A stretch of 64,000 bases of DNA from an uncultured Eubacteriales bacterium (GTDB lineage Bacteria; Bacillota; Clostridia; Christensenellales; Aristaeellaceae). The translations under genes were made by a program, and so were the position numbers. The notes below the pieces were generated by a model. It was not told the DNA's origin and made no database searches. It saw only the letters and a list, made by a program, of their open reading frames with translations. The stretch lies in NCBI GenBank assembly GCA_900542445.1, contig UQNN01000005.1:114009-178008 (forward strand). Reading direction: 5' to 3'. Shown here piece by piece: positions 8,800 through 17,453 of this stretch (positions within the stretch are counted from its first letter, which is position 1; each line of letters starts with the position of its first letter).

Positions 8800-10194
8800 T
8801 TATGGTTCGGTCGGTTCGATGGTTTCGACGGGAAAGTAATATTTTTGATAGACGTCGCGGGCGCGCAGCACGCGGGAAGCATACGTCGCGGTATCCTGTG
8901 TCGGAATGACGTCGAGCGTCACGCCGTCGGCGCTGTACTGCGGGTTCTTCAGCCAGCTGTCTACGTTGCCTTGCCCTGCATGATAGGCGCAGACGATTTT
9001 CTTTGCGTCGCCGCCGAAACGCCGGGAGAGATAACCAAGGTACCACGTGCCGTAACGGATGTTGGTTTCCGGGTCGTAGAGACTGTCAAACGAGTAACCC
9101 GCGCCGTCTTCGTTGTATTTGTGGGCGATCCACTCGGCGGTATCGGGCATCAACTGCATCAGCCCGCGCGCGCCGAGACGGCTTTCGGCCTTTGGATCGA
9201 AACTCGATTCGCAAAGGATGACGGCGGAGACGAGCGCGGGATCGAGATTCTGTTCGGAAGCGTACAGCGTGATGAGGTCGCCGTAATACAGCGGATGCTG
9301 GGCGCGCTCGGCGGCTTCGGCTTCAAGGCGGCGTCGCTCCTCCTGTTTGGCGAGATAGGTCTTGGTGATGGATACCGCGCCCGTGACGAGCAGAATCAGC
9401 GCCAGCGCCAGCGCGAGAAAGCGGACGGGCGTGGGCAGACCGTCAAACGGCGATCGCGCGCGGGACGAGCGGCCGACGCGGCGGGGAGAATCCTCCGTCT
9501 CAATCGGCACGACGCGAACGGCGCGGCGCGGTACGGCAGGCCTGTCTTTCGGCACATCGTCGGAGAGATGGAGCGTCTGTGGGGGACGGCGGCGGCGGAC
9601 GGGCGCGGCAGATGCGGCGACAGATTCAAGCAGCCCATCGACCTGCTTCTGCGTCTGTTCAATCGTGCCGCTCGTATCGATGACGGCGTTTGCACGGCGG
9701 ATTTTTTCATCCAGCGGCATTTGAGAATTGATGCGGCGCTCAGCCTGTTCGCGGCTCAGTCCGTCGCGTTCAAAAAGACGCTGAATCTGCGTTTCACGAT
9801 CCGCACGAACCACCCAAACGGTGTCGAACAGCGTTTCCATGCCGCATTCGTACAGCAGAGGGATATCGCCGACGACGATCTGCCCGGGCGCGTCGAACTG
9901 ATCAAGTTGACGGTGGATTTCCGCAAGAATCATCGGGTGCAGAATGGCGTTGAGCGTTTCCCGTTTTTGCGCGTCGGCAAAGACGAGCTGGCCGAGTTTC
10001 GCACGGTCGAGCGCTGCGCCGGAAAATACGCCGTCGCCGAATGCCTTGCGGATTTCGGGCAGCGCCGCGCCGCCCTCCGCCGTCAATGCGCGCGAAATCG
10101 CGTCCGCATCGACGATTTGACAACCCTTCTGTTTAAGATGCTGGCTGACGGTGCTTTTTCCGCAGGCAATCGAACCGGTTAAACCGATTTTCAT
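8800..10194 (-). CDS. coaE: dephospho-CoA kinase fused to a lytic transglycosylase
   Basis: A single 464-residue frame joins two unrelated enzymes. Residues 1-195 are dephospho-CoA kinase, the last step of CoA synthesis: P-loop GLTGSIACGKST (4-15), DADAI, and the LFERDGLS..QAERRI lid region. An Arg/Pro-rich stretch (196-255) is followed by one membrane helix (about 256-275). Residues about 300-464 are an SLT-type lytic transglycosylase with catalytic Glu329 in CESSFDP, GLMQLMP and an AYHAGQGNV motif. This topology puts the kinase in the cytoplasm and the murein-cleaving domain outside, which is consistent. Start 10194 has GGAGG seven bases upstream; the earlier in-frame start lies in repeat DNA. 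In related Clostridia the two are, to my knowledge, usually separate neighbours beside polA, so a fusion by stop-codon loss is likely. Confidence 0.92.
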   Translation of the reverse strand: MKIGLTGSIACGKSTVSQHLKQKGCQIVDADAISRALTAEGGAALPEIRKAFGDGVFSGAALDRAKLGQLVFADAQKRETLNAILHPMILAEIHRQLDQFDAPGQIVVGDIPLLYECGMETLFDTVWVVRADRETQIQRLFERDGLSREQAERRINSQMPLDEKIRRANAVIDTSGTIEQTQKQVDGLLESVAASAAPVRRRRPPQTLHLSDDVPKDRPAVPRRAVRVVPIETEDSPRRVGRSSRARSPFDGLPTPVRFLALALALILLVTGAVSITKTYLAKQEERRRLEAEAAERAQHPLYYGDLITLYASEQNLDPALVSAVILCESSFDPKAESRLGARGLMQLMPDTAEWIAHKYNEDGAGYSFDSLYDPETNIRYGTWYLGYLSRRFGGDAKKIVCAYHAGQGNVDSWLKNPQYSADGVTLDVIPTQDTATYASRVLRARDVYQKYYFPVETIEPTEP

Positions 10195-10496
10195 AGATGT
10201 CCTCCGAGGGGGGCGAGGTACGTTGGGAACGTTGGGGCTTTGCCACAAGCCCCACAAGGGAACTGAGTTCCCTTGACCTTTCAAATTAAGATAAGATGAT
10301 TATTCAATAAACGAACGAAAAGTGTTTTTTCATGCAAATTCGCGTTATTGAGATGACGAGAGATCGACGAACAAACAGAATTAGAGGCTTTCAAAAAACG
10401 AAGGGTTTTGCCCGAAGGTTTCCAAAGGGCGATGCGCCAAACAGGCGCCGTAAACGTTCGGAAAGCCCTTTGGTGGGGCGATGGGGCAAACCTCCA
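10195..10496. repeat. coaE-polA spacer made of palindromic repeats
   Basis: No gene seen. 10220-10280 holds a repeat copy with the palindrome AAGGGAACTGAGTTCCCTT after a GGGGCTTTGCC..CCCCAC block; related copies lie at 30899, 30984 and 37481. 10413-10472 holds a second repeat type with CGAAGGTTTCCAAAGGGCGAT and an inverted GCCCTTTGG; its relative is at 37565. Confidence 0.75.
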
Positions 10497-13055
10497 TTAC
10501 TTTGTATCATACCACGAGTGGCCGGAATGCACATCTGCAATCAGCGGCACGCGCAGCGACGCCGCGTTTTCCATGCAGCGGCGCAGCAGCGTTTCCACCT
10601 GTTCGCGTTCTTCTTCCGGCGCTTCGACAATCAGCTCGTCGTGTACCTGCAAAATCAGCTTTGCGGTAAGGCCGGAGGCTTTCAGCTCGTCGTGCACGGC
10701 GTTCATCGCAATCTTGATGATATCCGCCGCCGCACCCTGCACGGGCGTGTTCATCGCGGCGCGTTCGCCGAACTGGCGGCGGTTGTAATTCGGGCTGCTC
10801 AGCTCCGGCAGAGGGCGGCGGCGCCCGTACATTGTGACGGAATATCCTTCCGCCTTGCCCTGGCTGACGCACGCATCCATGAACCGATGAATCGCCGGGT
10901 AGCGGGCAAAATAGCGCGAGATGAACTCGGCGGCTTCCTTGCGGGAGATGTGCAGGTTAGAAGCCAGACCGAAATCGCTGATGCCGTAGACGATGCCGAA
11001 ATTGACGGCTTTCGCGCTGGAACGCATCTGTGGCGTGACTTCGTCGAGCGGCACGCCGTAGACCTCTGCTGCCGTTCGGGCGTGAATGTCCTGCCCCAGC
11101 GTGAAGGCTTCGCACATCGCTTCGTCGCCGGAAAGGTGGGCGAGCAGACGCAGTTCGATCTGCGAGTAATCCGCATCGACGAGTACGCTGCCTGCCGGGG
11201 CGATGAACGCGCGGCGGATTTCGCGCCCCATCGGCGTGCGCACGGGGATATTCTGCAAATTCGGCTCACTGGAAGAAATGCGCCCCGTCGCGGCGATGGT
11301 CTGATCGAACCATGTGTGAATGCGGCCGTCGCGGCCCGTCAGCCGGAGCAGACCGTCGATATAGGTGCTCTTGAGCTTGGCAACCTGACGATAGAGCAGA
11401 ATCTTATCCACGGCAGGGTGAAGCTCGGCCAGCTCGTTTAAGGTTTCCGCGTCGGTGGAATAGCCGCGCGCGGTCTTTTTCTTTGCAGGCAGGCCGAGCG
11501 TGTCAAAGAGCACACTGCCCAGCTGCTGCGGGCTGTTCAGGTTGAACGGCGCAACGCCGCACAGGGAGAAGATCTCATCCTTCAATTCGGCAATCTGCTG
11601 ATCATACTGCGCGCCAAGCCGATTCAGCTCGTCGCAATCGACCAGAAAGCCGTCGCGCTCCATGTCGTACAGCGTCGAGAGCAGCGGAAGCTCGATCTCG
11701 CGGTAGAGTTTGGTCATTTCCTGCTCGTCAAGCGCGTGTTCATCCGAGAGTGTCTGCTGCAAGAGCGCGGCGGCGTTTTCGGGCGCTTCGTATTTGCCGT
11801 TCTGCGGGGCAAGCAGGTATTGCATAATCTGGTCGTCGTCAAACACCGCGGTGACGGGCAGACCCCATGACGCAAATTCGGTTTTCAGCCGCTTGGCGTT
11901 CCAGAGGATGAGCGGACGCGCGCCCGTCAGCAGGGGAGCGAGCGCTTTGGCCGCGCAGAGCGGATCAAGTCCGCCGCCGAGAAGCCCCTGCGCAAAGGGA
12001 ATGAGTGCCTGAGCGCCGTTTGCAGCTGCGAGGGAGACGCCGTCTTCCCGCATGAGCAGGGCGGTGCGCGCGTCAGTCGGAAGGGCGGAGATGAAAGTGG
12101 AGATTTCCGCCTCGGAGAGGAGCTGCCGCTCATCCTGCCACGCAATCTGCGGCGCAGCGGGGGCATTTTCCTCCGCGCGCAGGCCGGAGAGCTGCAAAAG
12201 GCGGACGGTCAGCGTCTTGAGCCCAAGCTGTTCAAACAGCGGCAGAACGCCTCGCATGTCGCCCAGACGGCAATCCTCCAGCGTCACGTCGTCCAGCGGC
12301 ACGTAACGCGTGATGGTCGCAATTTTTTTGCTCATCAGGCCGGACATGCGCCCGTCGATCATCTTTTCACGCTGTTTGCCTTTCAGGTCGGCCTCCGCGT
12401 GATCCAGCGCGTTTTCCAGCGTGCCGTAAGCGGAAAGCAGCTTGATCGCTGTCTTTTCGCCGATGCCGGGAATGCCGGGAATGTTGTCGCTCGCGTCACC
12501 CATCAGGCCCTTGAGATCGGGAATCTGCGCCGGGGTCACGCCAAAATCTTCCAGCACCTTTTCGGGCGTATAGCGCACCACGTCGCTCACGCCGCGCCGG
12601 GTGTAAAGCACATTGCTCGTCTTGGTGACCAGCTGCATGGAATCGCGGTCGCCCGTGACCAGAAGCGCGGGAATGCCCGCTTCCTCGCAGCGGCGGGCAA
12701 ATGTGCCGAGGATATCGTCGGCCTCGAAGGTCGGGCAGGTCAGGATTTTTACGCCCATTTTTTCCAGACATTCGCGCACAAGGTCGAACTGCGGACGCAG
12801 CTCCGGCGCGGTCGGCTTGCGGCCCGCCTTGTATTCGCTGTAATCCTTATGGCGGAAAGTCGGCCCGTGCAGATCAAACGCGACCGCCAGATAGCGCGGC
12901 TGTTCGTCGCCGACGACCTTAAAGAGCATGGAAAGAAAGCCGAAAACGGCATTGGTATAGACGCCGTCCGCGTTGGAGAGCGGCGGAAGGGCGTGAAAAG
13001 CGCGGTGCATGAGGCTGTTGCCATCGATAATGACAAAGGTATCCGGCTGTGACAT
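10497..13055 (-). CDS. polA: DNA polymerase I
   Basis: Repair and Okazaki-fragment polymerase of 852 residues. The N-terminal 5'-3' exonuclease shows IIDGNSLMHRAF, the GDRDSMQLV motif and a helix-hairpin-helix. The middle domain keeps the fold but I see no DxE pair of the 3'-5' exonuclease, so proofreading is probably inactive, as in many Bacillota. The polymerase domain has DADYSQIELRLLAHLSGD (motif A), the RSSAKAVNFGIVYG helix and QVHDELIVEAP (motif C). Start 13055 has GGGAG eight bases upstream; an in-frame start ten codons earlier lacks one. It is followed by repeats and then the coaE fusion gene, the usual clostridial order. Confidence 0.97.
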   Translation of the reverse strand: MSQPDTFVIIDGNSLMHRAFHALPPLSNADGVYTNAVFGFLSMLFKVVGDEQPRYLAVAFDLHGPTFRHKDYSEYKAGRKPTAPELRPQFDLVRECLEKMGVKILTCPTFEADDILGTFARRCEEAGIPALLVTGDRDSMQLVTKTSNVLYTRRGVSDVVRYTPEKVLEDFGVTPAQIPDLKGLMGDASDNIPGIPGIGEKTAIKLLSAYGTLENALDHAEADLKGKQREKMIDGRMSGLMSKKIATITRYVPLDDVTLEDCRLGDMRGVLPLFEQLGLKTLTVRLLQLSGLRAEENAPAAPQIAWQDERQLLSEAEISTFISALPTDARTALLMREDGVSLAAANGAQALIPFAQGLLGGGLDPLCAAKALAPLLTGARPLILWNAKRLKTEFASWGLPVTAVFDDDQIMQYLLAPQNGKYEAPENAAALLQQTLSDEHALDEQEMTKLYREIELPLLSTLYDMERDGFLVDCDELNRLGAQYDQQIAELKDEIFSLCGVAPFNLNSPQQLGSVLFDTLGLPAKKKTARGYSTDAETLNELAELHPAVDKILLYRQVAKLKSTYIDGLLRLTGRDGRIHTWFDQTIAATGRISSSEPNLQNIPVRTPMGREIRRAFIAPAGSVLVDADYSQIELRLLAHLSGDEAMCEAFTLGQDIHARTAAEVYGVPLDEVTPQMRSSAKAVNFGIVYGISDFGLASNLHISRKEAAEFISRYFARYPAIHRFMDACVSQGKAEGYSVTMYGRRRPLPELSSPNYNRRQFGERAAMNTPVQGAAADIIKIAMNAVHDELKASGLTAKLILQVHDELIVEAPEEEREQVETLLRRCMENAASLRVPLIADVHSGHSWYDTK

Positions 13056-13093
13056 GGCGGTCTCCCTTTCAGCAGATAAAATCATTCAGCTTT

Positions 13094-13122
13094 ATGATAC
13101 CACAAAGAGGGGGAAAATACAA
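13094..13122 (-). promoter_or_regulatory. putative polA promoter
   Basis: On the minus strand TTGTAT, 17-base spacer, TATCAT, about 40 bases before the polA start. Confidence 0.5.
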
Positions 13123-13145
13123 ACAGGTCAATCTGCGCAAAGCAA

Positions 13146-13316
13146 AAAAGAGAGACGCAGAGCCTCTCTCAGACTGTAGACAAAAAGCTATTCGCCCCCG
13201 AAGGGGGAGAATAGCCCTTTCCGCAAATGAAAGAATAGCTGAATTTCTTGATTTTGCTATCCAAGCTAAGTTTGCTTATGTCAACAAGCTGAGAGACGCA
13301 GAGCCTCTCTTTTTCA
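13146..13316. repeat. paired GAGAGACGCAGAGCCTCTCT hairpins flanking a palindromic insert
   Basis: The 20-base self-complementary unit occurs at about 13150 and again at about 13292 in direct orientation. The first has a T run on the minus strand and the second on the plus strand, so they can act as opposite terminators. The roughly 120 bases between them begin with CTCTCAGACTGTAGAC and end with GTCAACAAGCTGAGAG, an imperfect inverted repeat. A CTATTCGCCCCC / GGGGGAGAATAG hairpin lies inside. It looks like a small palindromic insertion. Confidence 0.65.
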
Positions 13317-13353
13317 AAATGAAAAAACGGATTGACGATGAAAAACGGAGAAC

Positions 13354-13698
13354 TCAGTACCGCTCGATCTCCATCTTCGCTTCTTCAAATCCGGCGAGCA
13401 GTTCGAGAAACACATCCTGAGCCTGCGGCAGATTTTCGGCTTTTCCGTCGCGCAGCAGGTCGCAGAGTTCGGCGGCGGGAAGATAGACACAGGTTACGGC
13501 CAGCTGGGAGGAAAGCCCCTTGAGCGTATGCGCCAGCAGAAAAGCTTGTGAAACGTTGCCCTGCATCAAAGCGTCGCTCAGGGCGACGAGCGAGGTATCC
13601 TGAGCGAAACGGCGCAGATGCCCCAGATAAAAAGAAAGATTGTTGCCGTTGCAGGCGAGGCCTGCGTCGAAATCAATCGGAGAGGCTGAGTAAGCCAT
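13354..13698 (-). CDS. HPt (histidine phosphotransfer) domain protein
   Basis: A 114-residue stand-alone HPt domain. The phosphorylatable histidine lies in AHTLKGLSSQL (about residue 57), and the rest is predicted helical, as in four-helix HPt bundles. Such proteins pass phosphate between a hybrid histidine kinase and a response regulator in the cytoplasm. Start 13698 is chosen because AAGGAGG lies nine bases upstream. No kinase or regulator is adjacent, so the partners are encoded elsewhere. Confidence 0.82.
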   Translation of the reverse strand: MAYSASPIDFDAGLACNGNNLSFYLGHLRRFAQDTSLVALSDALMQGNVSQAFLLAHTLKGLSSQLAVTCVYLPAAELCDLLRDGKAENLPQAQDVFLELLAGFEEAKMEIERY

Positions 13699-13919
13699 GC
13701 GTGAAGCCTCCTTGAGCGGGGAGAAGATACAGGCAGTATACCATAGCGGACGCAAATATACAAGGCAATAACGGCTGGATTAAAATGAGGAAAATGTGAA
13801 GCAAAGAATTTTTTGCCTTTTTGCCGCGGCAGGCAGGAAAAACGAAAAGCTGCGCGAAAAGAAAATTTGTGTTTGTATGCCTATATGGCGTTTTCGACCC
13901 ATGGAAAGGACTATCTCCG

Positions 13920-14837
13920 ATGAAAAAGAAACATGCTTTGGCGCTGATTCTGGCGCTTTTCACCCTGCTTGCCACGGGCTGCGCCGCCCAGAAGGACGGA
14001 CAGACCACGATTGTGACGAGTTTTTATCCGATGTATGTGCTGACGCTGAACGTGACGGACGGCGTTGACGGCGTGACGGTGCAGAACATGGCGGAACAGA
14101 ATGTCGGCTGTCTGCACGACTATCAGCTTCAAACCCGCGACATGGTGGCGCTGGAGGGCGCGGATGCGCTGGTCATCAACGGCGGCGGGATGGAGCAGTT
14201 CATGGATAAGGTGATTTCGCTCCGGGCGGATCTGCCCGTGATCGATGCGAGCGAAGGCATTGAGATGTTCCCTAGCGACGAGGAACATGACCATGACGCG
14301 CACGGACACGACGACCACGACGAACTGTATAATGCGCACGTATGGCTTGACCCGAACCGCGCAATGATTCAGGTGCAGAATATTGCGGCCGGGCTGGCGG
14401 AAGCCGACCCGGAGCACGCGGAAATCTATCAAAAGAATGCCGAAAGCTACATCGCGCGGCTGACGGCGCTCAACGCCGAACTGGCTGAGCAGCTTGCGCC
14501 GTTTGCAGGCGCGGAGATCATCACGTTCCACGAGGCGTTTGCCTATTTCGCCGACGCGTATAACCTGCATGTGGCGGGCGTGATCGCCAACGAGCCGGGC
14601 GAAGAGCCGAGCACGCGCGACATCGCCGACACGTGCGATCTGGTGACGGAATTGGGGATCAGGACGCTGTTCGTCGAGCCGCAGTATCCGCAGAAGGCCG
14701 CCGAAACCATCGCGCGGGAGACGGGCGCTTCCATCTATACGCTCGACCCGTGCGTATCCGGCGACGGCACGAAAGAAAGCTATGAAACCATCATGCGCGA
14801 AAACGCGAAGGTACTCACGGAGGCGCTTTCCAAATGA
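13920..14837 (+). CDS. znuA: zinc/manganese ABC transporter binding lipoprotein
   Basis: Cluster A-1 metal-binding protein (ZnuA/AdcA family), 305 residues. It has a lipoprotein signal ending in LLATGC, so it is anchored outside the membrane. Metal ligands are expected at the conserved histidines (AHVWLDP, TFHEAFAYF) and the late acidic residue in TLDP. The His-rich loop EEHDHDAHGHDDHDE (about residues 120-134) is typical of zinc rather than manganese transporters. Start 13920 has AAAGGA nine bases upstream. The stop overlaps the ATPase gene (ATGA). I did not find a clear Zur box upstream. Confidence 0.93.
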   Translation: MKKKHALALILALFTLLATGCAAQKDGQTTIVTSFYPMYVLTLNVTDGVDGVTVQNMAEQNVGCLHDYQLQTRDMVALEGADALVINGGGMEQFMDKVISLRADLPVIDASEGIEMFPSDEEHDHDAHGHDDHDELYNAHVWLDPNRAMIQVQNIAAGLAEADPEHAEIYQKNAESYIARLTALNAELAEQLAPFAGAEIITFHEAFAYFADAYNLHVAGVIANEPGEEPSTRDIADTCDLVTELGIRTLFVEPQYPQKAAETIARETGASIYTLDPCVSGDGTKESYETIMRENAKVLTEALSK

Positions 14838-15643
14838 CGCAGAAAAAGACGATTCAGCCCCAGATTACCCATGATCACGAAGGGCATGCGCATGTGAACT
14901 GTCCCGGCCTTGCGCCGTGCAGGCTTTGCCGCATTGAGGTCGATCATCTGAGCGTATCGGCAGGTCATCAGCAGCTGCTGCATGATGTGAATCTGCACAT
15001 CCATTGCGGTGAACTGACCGCGCTCATCGGCGCGAACGGCGCGGGAAAGACGACGCTCATCCGCGCGCTGCTCGGTCAGGTGGAATATAAGGGCGTCATC
15101 CGCCACCTGACCACAGACGGACGCCCGGCGGCAGACGTGCGCACGGGCTATGTGCCCCAGCAGCTGGAATTTGACCGATCCTCCCCGGTGACGGTCACGG
15201 ATTTCATGGCCGCGTCGCTTTCCAGAAGGCCGGTTTTTCTCGGCGTGAGCAAAAAAACGCGGGAAAAGGTGATGGGCGCGCTGGCGAGAACGCACTGCGA
15301 AAAGCTGTGCAGGCGGCCCCTGGGCGCGCTTTCCGGCGGCGAATTGCAGCGTGTGCTGCTGGCGCTGGCGCTGACCCCGCAGCCCGATCTGCTGATTCTG
15401 GATGAGCCGGTTTCCGGCGTGGATCAAAACGGCCTTGAGTCGTTCTATCAGACGGTGGATGAACTCAAGCGCACCAACCACATGGCGATTCTGCTTGTTT
15501 CGCATGATTTGGACGTGGTGCGCCGCTATGCCGACCGCGTTGTGCTGATGCAGGGCACGGTCGTGCGGCAGGGCGATCCGGAAAACGTGTTTGACAGCGA
15601 TGAATTCGCCCAGGTGTTTTATACGAGAGGAGGGCGTGCATGA
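14834..15643 (+). CDS. znuC: metal ABC transporter ATPase with His/Cys N-terminal extension
   Basis: ATPase subunit of the metal importer, 269 residues. Walker A is GANGAGKTT, the signature LSGGELQR and Walker B LLILDEP; the H-loop is LLVSHDLD. Before the ATPase fold lies an unusual extension of about 35 residues with HDHEGHAHVNC and CRLC, a cluster of four histidines and three cysteines that could bind zinc. This is not part of standard ZnuC. It overlaps both neighbours by four bases. Confidence 0.93.
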   Translation: MTQKKTIQPQITHDHEGHAHVNCPGLAPCRLCRIEVDHLSVSAGHQQLLHDVNLHIHCGELTALIGANGAGKTTLIRALLGQVEYKGVIRHLTTDGRPAADVRTGYVPQQLEFDRSSPVTVTDFMAASLSRRPVFLGVSKKTREKVMGALARTHCEKLCRRPLGALSGGELQRVLLALALTPQPDLLILDEPVSGVDQNGLESFYQTVDELKRTNHMAILLVSHDLDVVRRYADRVVLMQGTVVRQGDPENVFDSDEFAQVFYTRGGRA

Positions 15644-16473
15644 GCGGTATTTACGCCCTGATGGACACGCTTTTGCCCTTTGAGTGGCTGCATTATACGT
15701 TTATGAAGAACGCGCTGATCGCGATTCTGCTGCTGACCCCGCTGTTCGGCATGCTGGGCACGATGGCGGTGGATAATAAGATGGCGTTTTTCTCCGACGC
15801 GCTGGGGCACAGCGCGCTGACGGGCATCGCCATCGGCGTGGTGCTCGGCTGGCAGAGCCAGATGAGCGCGATGCTGCTGTTCGGCATTCTGTGGGCGGTG
15901 CTTATCACGTTTGTGAAGCATCATTCCAAGATGAGCGCCGATACAATCATCAGCGTGTTTTCCTCGACCTCGATTGCGCTGGGTCTCGTGGTGCTCTCGC
16001 GCGGCGGCGCGTTTGCCAAGTATTCCTCCGTGCTGGTGGGCGACGTGCTTTCCGTGGCGCAAAGCGATTTGCTGGCGCTGCTGCTGGCGCTGGCCGGCAC
16101 GGTCGTCTGCTGGATTTTCTTGTTTAACCCGCTGCTCATTACCAGCGTCAACGCGCCGCTGGCGCAGAGCCGCGGCATTCGTTCCCGGATGACGGAATAC
16201 GCGTTCACGATGCTGGTCGCCGTTGCGGTGATGGTTTCCATCCGCTGGGTTGGCGTGATGCTCATCAACTCGTTGCTGATTCTTCCGGCTGCGGCTTCAC
16301 GCAATGTCGCCAGGAGCGCGGCGGGGTATATGCGCACGAGCGTCATCATTGCACTGTGCTGCGGCGTGGTCGGCCTGGCGCTGTCATATTACCTCAATAC
16401 CAGCGCGGGCGCGGCGATTGTGCTTTGCTGCGCGGCAGTGTACTTCGTGACCCTGCCGATGCGCAGAAAATAA
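15640..16473 (+). CDS. znuB: zinc/manganese ABC transporter permease
   Basis: ABC-3 family permease of 277 residues, mostly hydrophobic, with about eight membrane segments and the family motif AFFSDALGHSALTGIA near residue 55. It forms the membrane channel for the ATPase and binding lipoprotein encoded immediately upstream in the same operon (ATGA overlaps). Stops 143 bases before the next gene, which has its own promoter. Confidence 0.95.
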   Translation: MSGIYALMDTLLPFEWLHYTFMKNALIAILLLTPLFGMLGTMAVDNKMAFFSDALGHSALTGIAIGVVLGWQSQMSAMLLFGILWAVLITFVKHHSKMSADTIISVFSSTSIALGLVVLSRGGAFAKYSSVLVGDVLSVAQSDLLALLLALAGTVVCWIFLFNPLLITSVNAPLAQSRGIRSRMTEYAFTMLVAVAVMVSIRWVGVMLINSLLILPAAASRNVARSAAGYMRTSVIIALCCGVVGLALSYYLNTSAGAAIVLCCAAVYFVTLPMRRK

Positions 16474-16504
16474 CCCTCAAAACCGACATTTCAGCCCACA
16501 TCGC

Positions 16505-16533
16505 TTGTCTGCGCCGGGCTGTTATGTTATAAT
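16505..16533 (+). promoter_or_regulatory. promoter for the DUF5685/DnaJ pair
   Basis: TTGTCT, 17-base spacer, TATAAT, followed by a copy of the CAGAAACCT/AGGTTTCTG repeat in the presumed leader. Confidence 0.65.
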
Positions 16534-16555
16534 CCTGCACGTCATAAAAAAGCGG

Positions 16556-16590
16556 AAGGTTCAGAAACCTCAGGTTTCTGGTTGGGTGTT
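16556..16590 (-). repeat. palindromic repeat copy (CAGAAACCT type)
   Basis: Contains CAGAAACCTCAGGTTTCTG at 16562-16580, then GTTGGGTG. It reads in the minus orientation compared with the copy at 37481. Confidence 0.7.
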
Positions 16591-16616
16591 CCCCCTGCAT
16601 GAAAGGAGGCGAGGCT

Positions 16617-17453
16617 GTGCTCGGCGTGATGACCGTCCGAAAGGATGAACTGAAGTTTCGCGAGTTTGACCGATATCGCGGGTTTTACTGCGGACTCTGC
16701 CGCGCCATCGGCCGGAGGTGCGGCAGAGCCTGCCGCATGGCGCTCAGCTTTGAAATGACCTTCCTTTCCCTGCTGCTGACCTCGCTGTATGAGCCGGAAA
16801 CGAAGGACGAAATGCGCCGATGCGCGTTTCACCCCATCGAAAAGCGGCTGATGCTGGGGAATGAAGCCATCGATTACTGTGCGGATTTGAGCGCGTTGAT
16901 TTCCTATTACGACCTGCGCGACGGCTGGGAAGACGAAAAGCGCGTCGATAAACTTGCGGAAAGCGCGCTGCTCAAAGCAGCGGCCAGGCGCGCGGGTCAG
17001 GCGCTTCCCCGCCAAAGGGAAGCGGTGGAGCGGTATGTCGCCGATCTGCACGAGGTTGAGCAGAAAAACGACATGAACCTCGACGCGGCGGCAAATCTCT
17101 CCGGTGAGCTGCTCGGCGAGCTCTATGTCTGGAAAAAGGACGTCTACGAACGGGATTTGCGCGAACTGGGCTTCTACCTCGGCAAATTCATTTATCTGTG
17201 CGACAGCTTTGAAGACGTCGAGCAGGATATCAAAAAGCACAATTACAACCCTCTTGCCGAGCGGTTTAAACGGCCGGAATTTGAGGCCGAAAGCCGCATG
17301 ATGCTGGAGGATATGATGGCCCGCGCGTGCAGAGCGTTTGAATGCCTGCCGCTGATTGAGGATGCGCCGATCATGCGCAATATTCTCTATTCGGGCATAT
17401 GGCTGCGCTTTGAGAGCGCGTGTGAGCGAAGAAAGGCGAAAAGCAAGCAATGA
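16617..17453 (+). CDS. DUF5685-like protein paired with a J-domain protein
   Basis: 278 residues, soluble and helical, with an N-terminal pattern FDRYRGFYCGLCRAIGRRCGRACR that matches the DUF5685 family as I remember it. The CxxC plus nearby cysteines may bind metal. The later region LGFYLGKFIYLCDSFEDVEQDIKKHNYNPL resembles the all-alpha DxxxD..D fold of isoprenoid-type enzymes, but this is only an impression. A GTG at 17 bases after the in-frame ATG (16599) is preferred because AAAGGAGG lies just upstream of it, after the ATG. It overlaps the J-domain gene by four bases. Biological role unknown. Confidence 0.75.
   Translation: MLGVMTVRKDELKFREFDRYRGFYCGLCRAIGRRCGRACRMALSFEMTFLSLLLTSLYEPETKDEMRRCAFHPIEKRLMLGNEAIDYCADLSALISYYDLRDGWEDEKRVDKLAESALLKAAARRAGQALPRQREAVERYVADLHEVEQKNDMNLDAAANLSGELLGELYVWKKDVYERDLRELGFYLGKFIYLCDSFEDVEQDIKKHNYNPLAERFKRPEFEAESRMMLEDMMARACRAFECLPLIEDAPIMRNILYSGIWLRFESACERRKAKSKQ

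Noticed and set aside
10332..11441. 369-codon plus frame starting in repeat DNA upstream of polA's end
   Set aside because: Runs antisense through polA; no motif and no promoter.
13146..13316. Possible CRISPR array
   Set aside because: Only two copies of a hairpin with one spacer of about 120 bases; not regular and no cas genes in the window.
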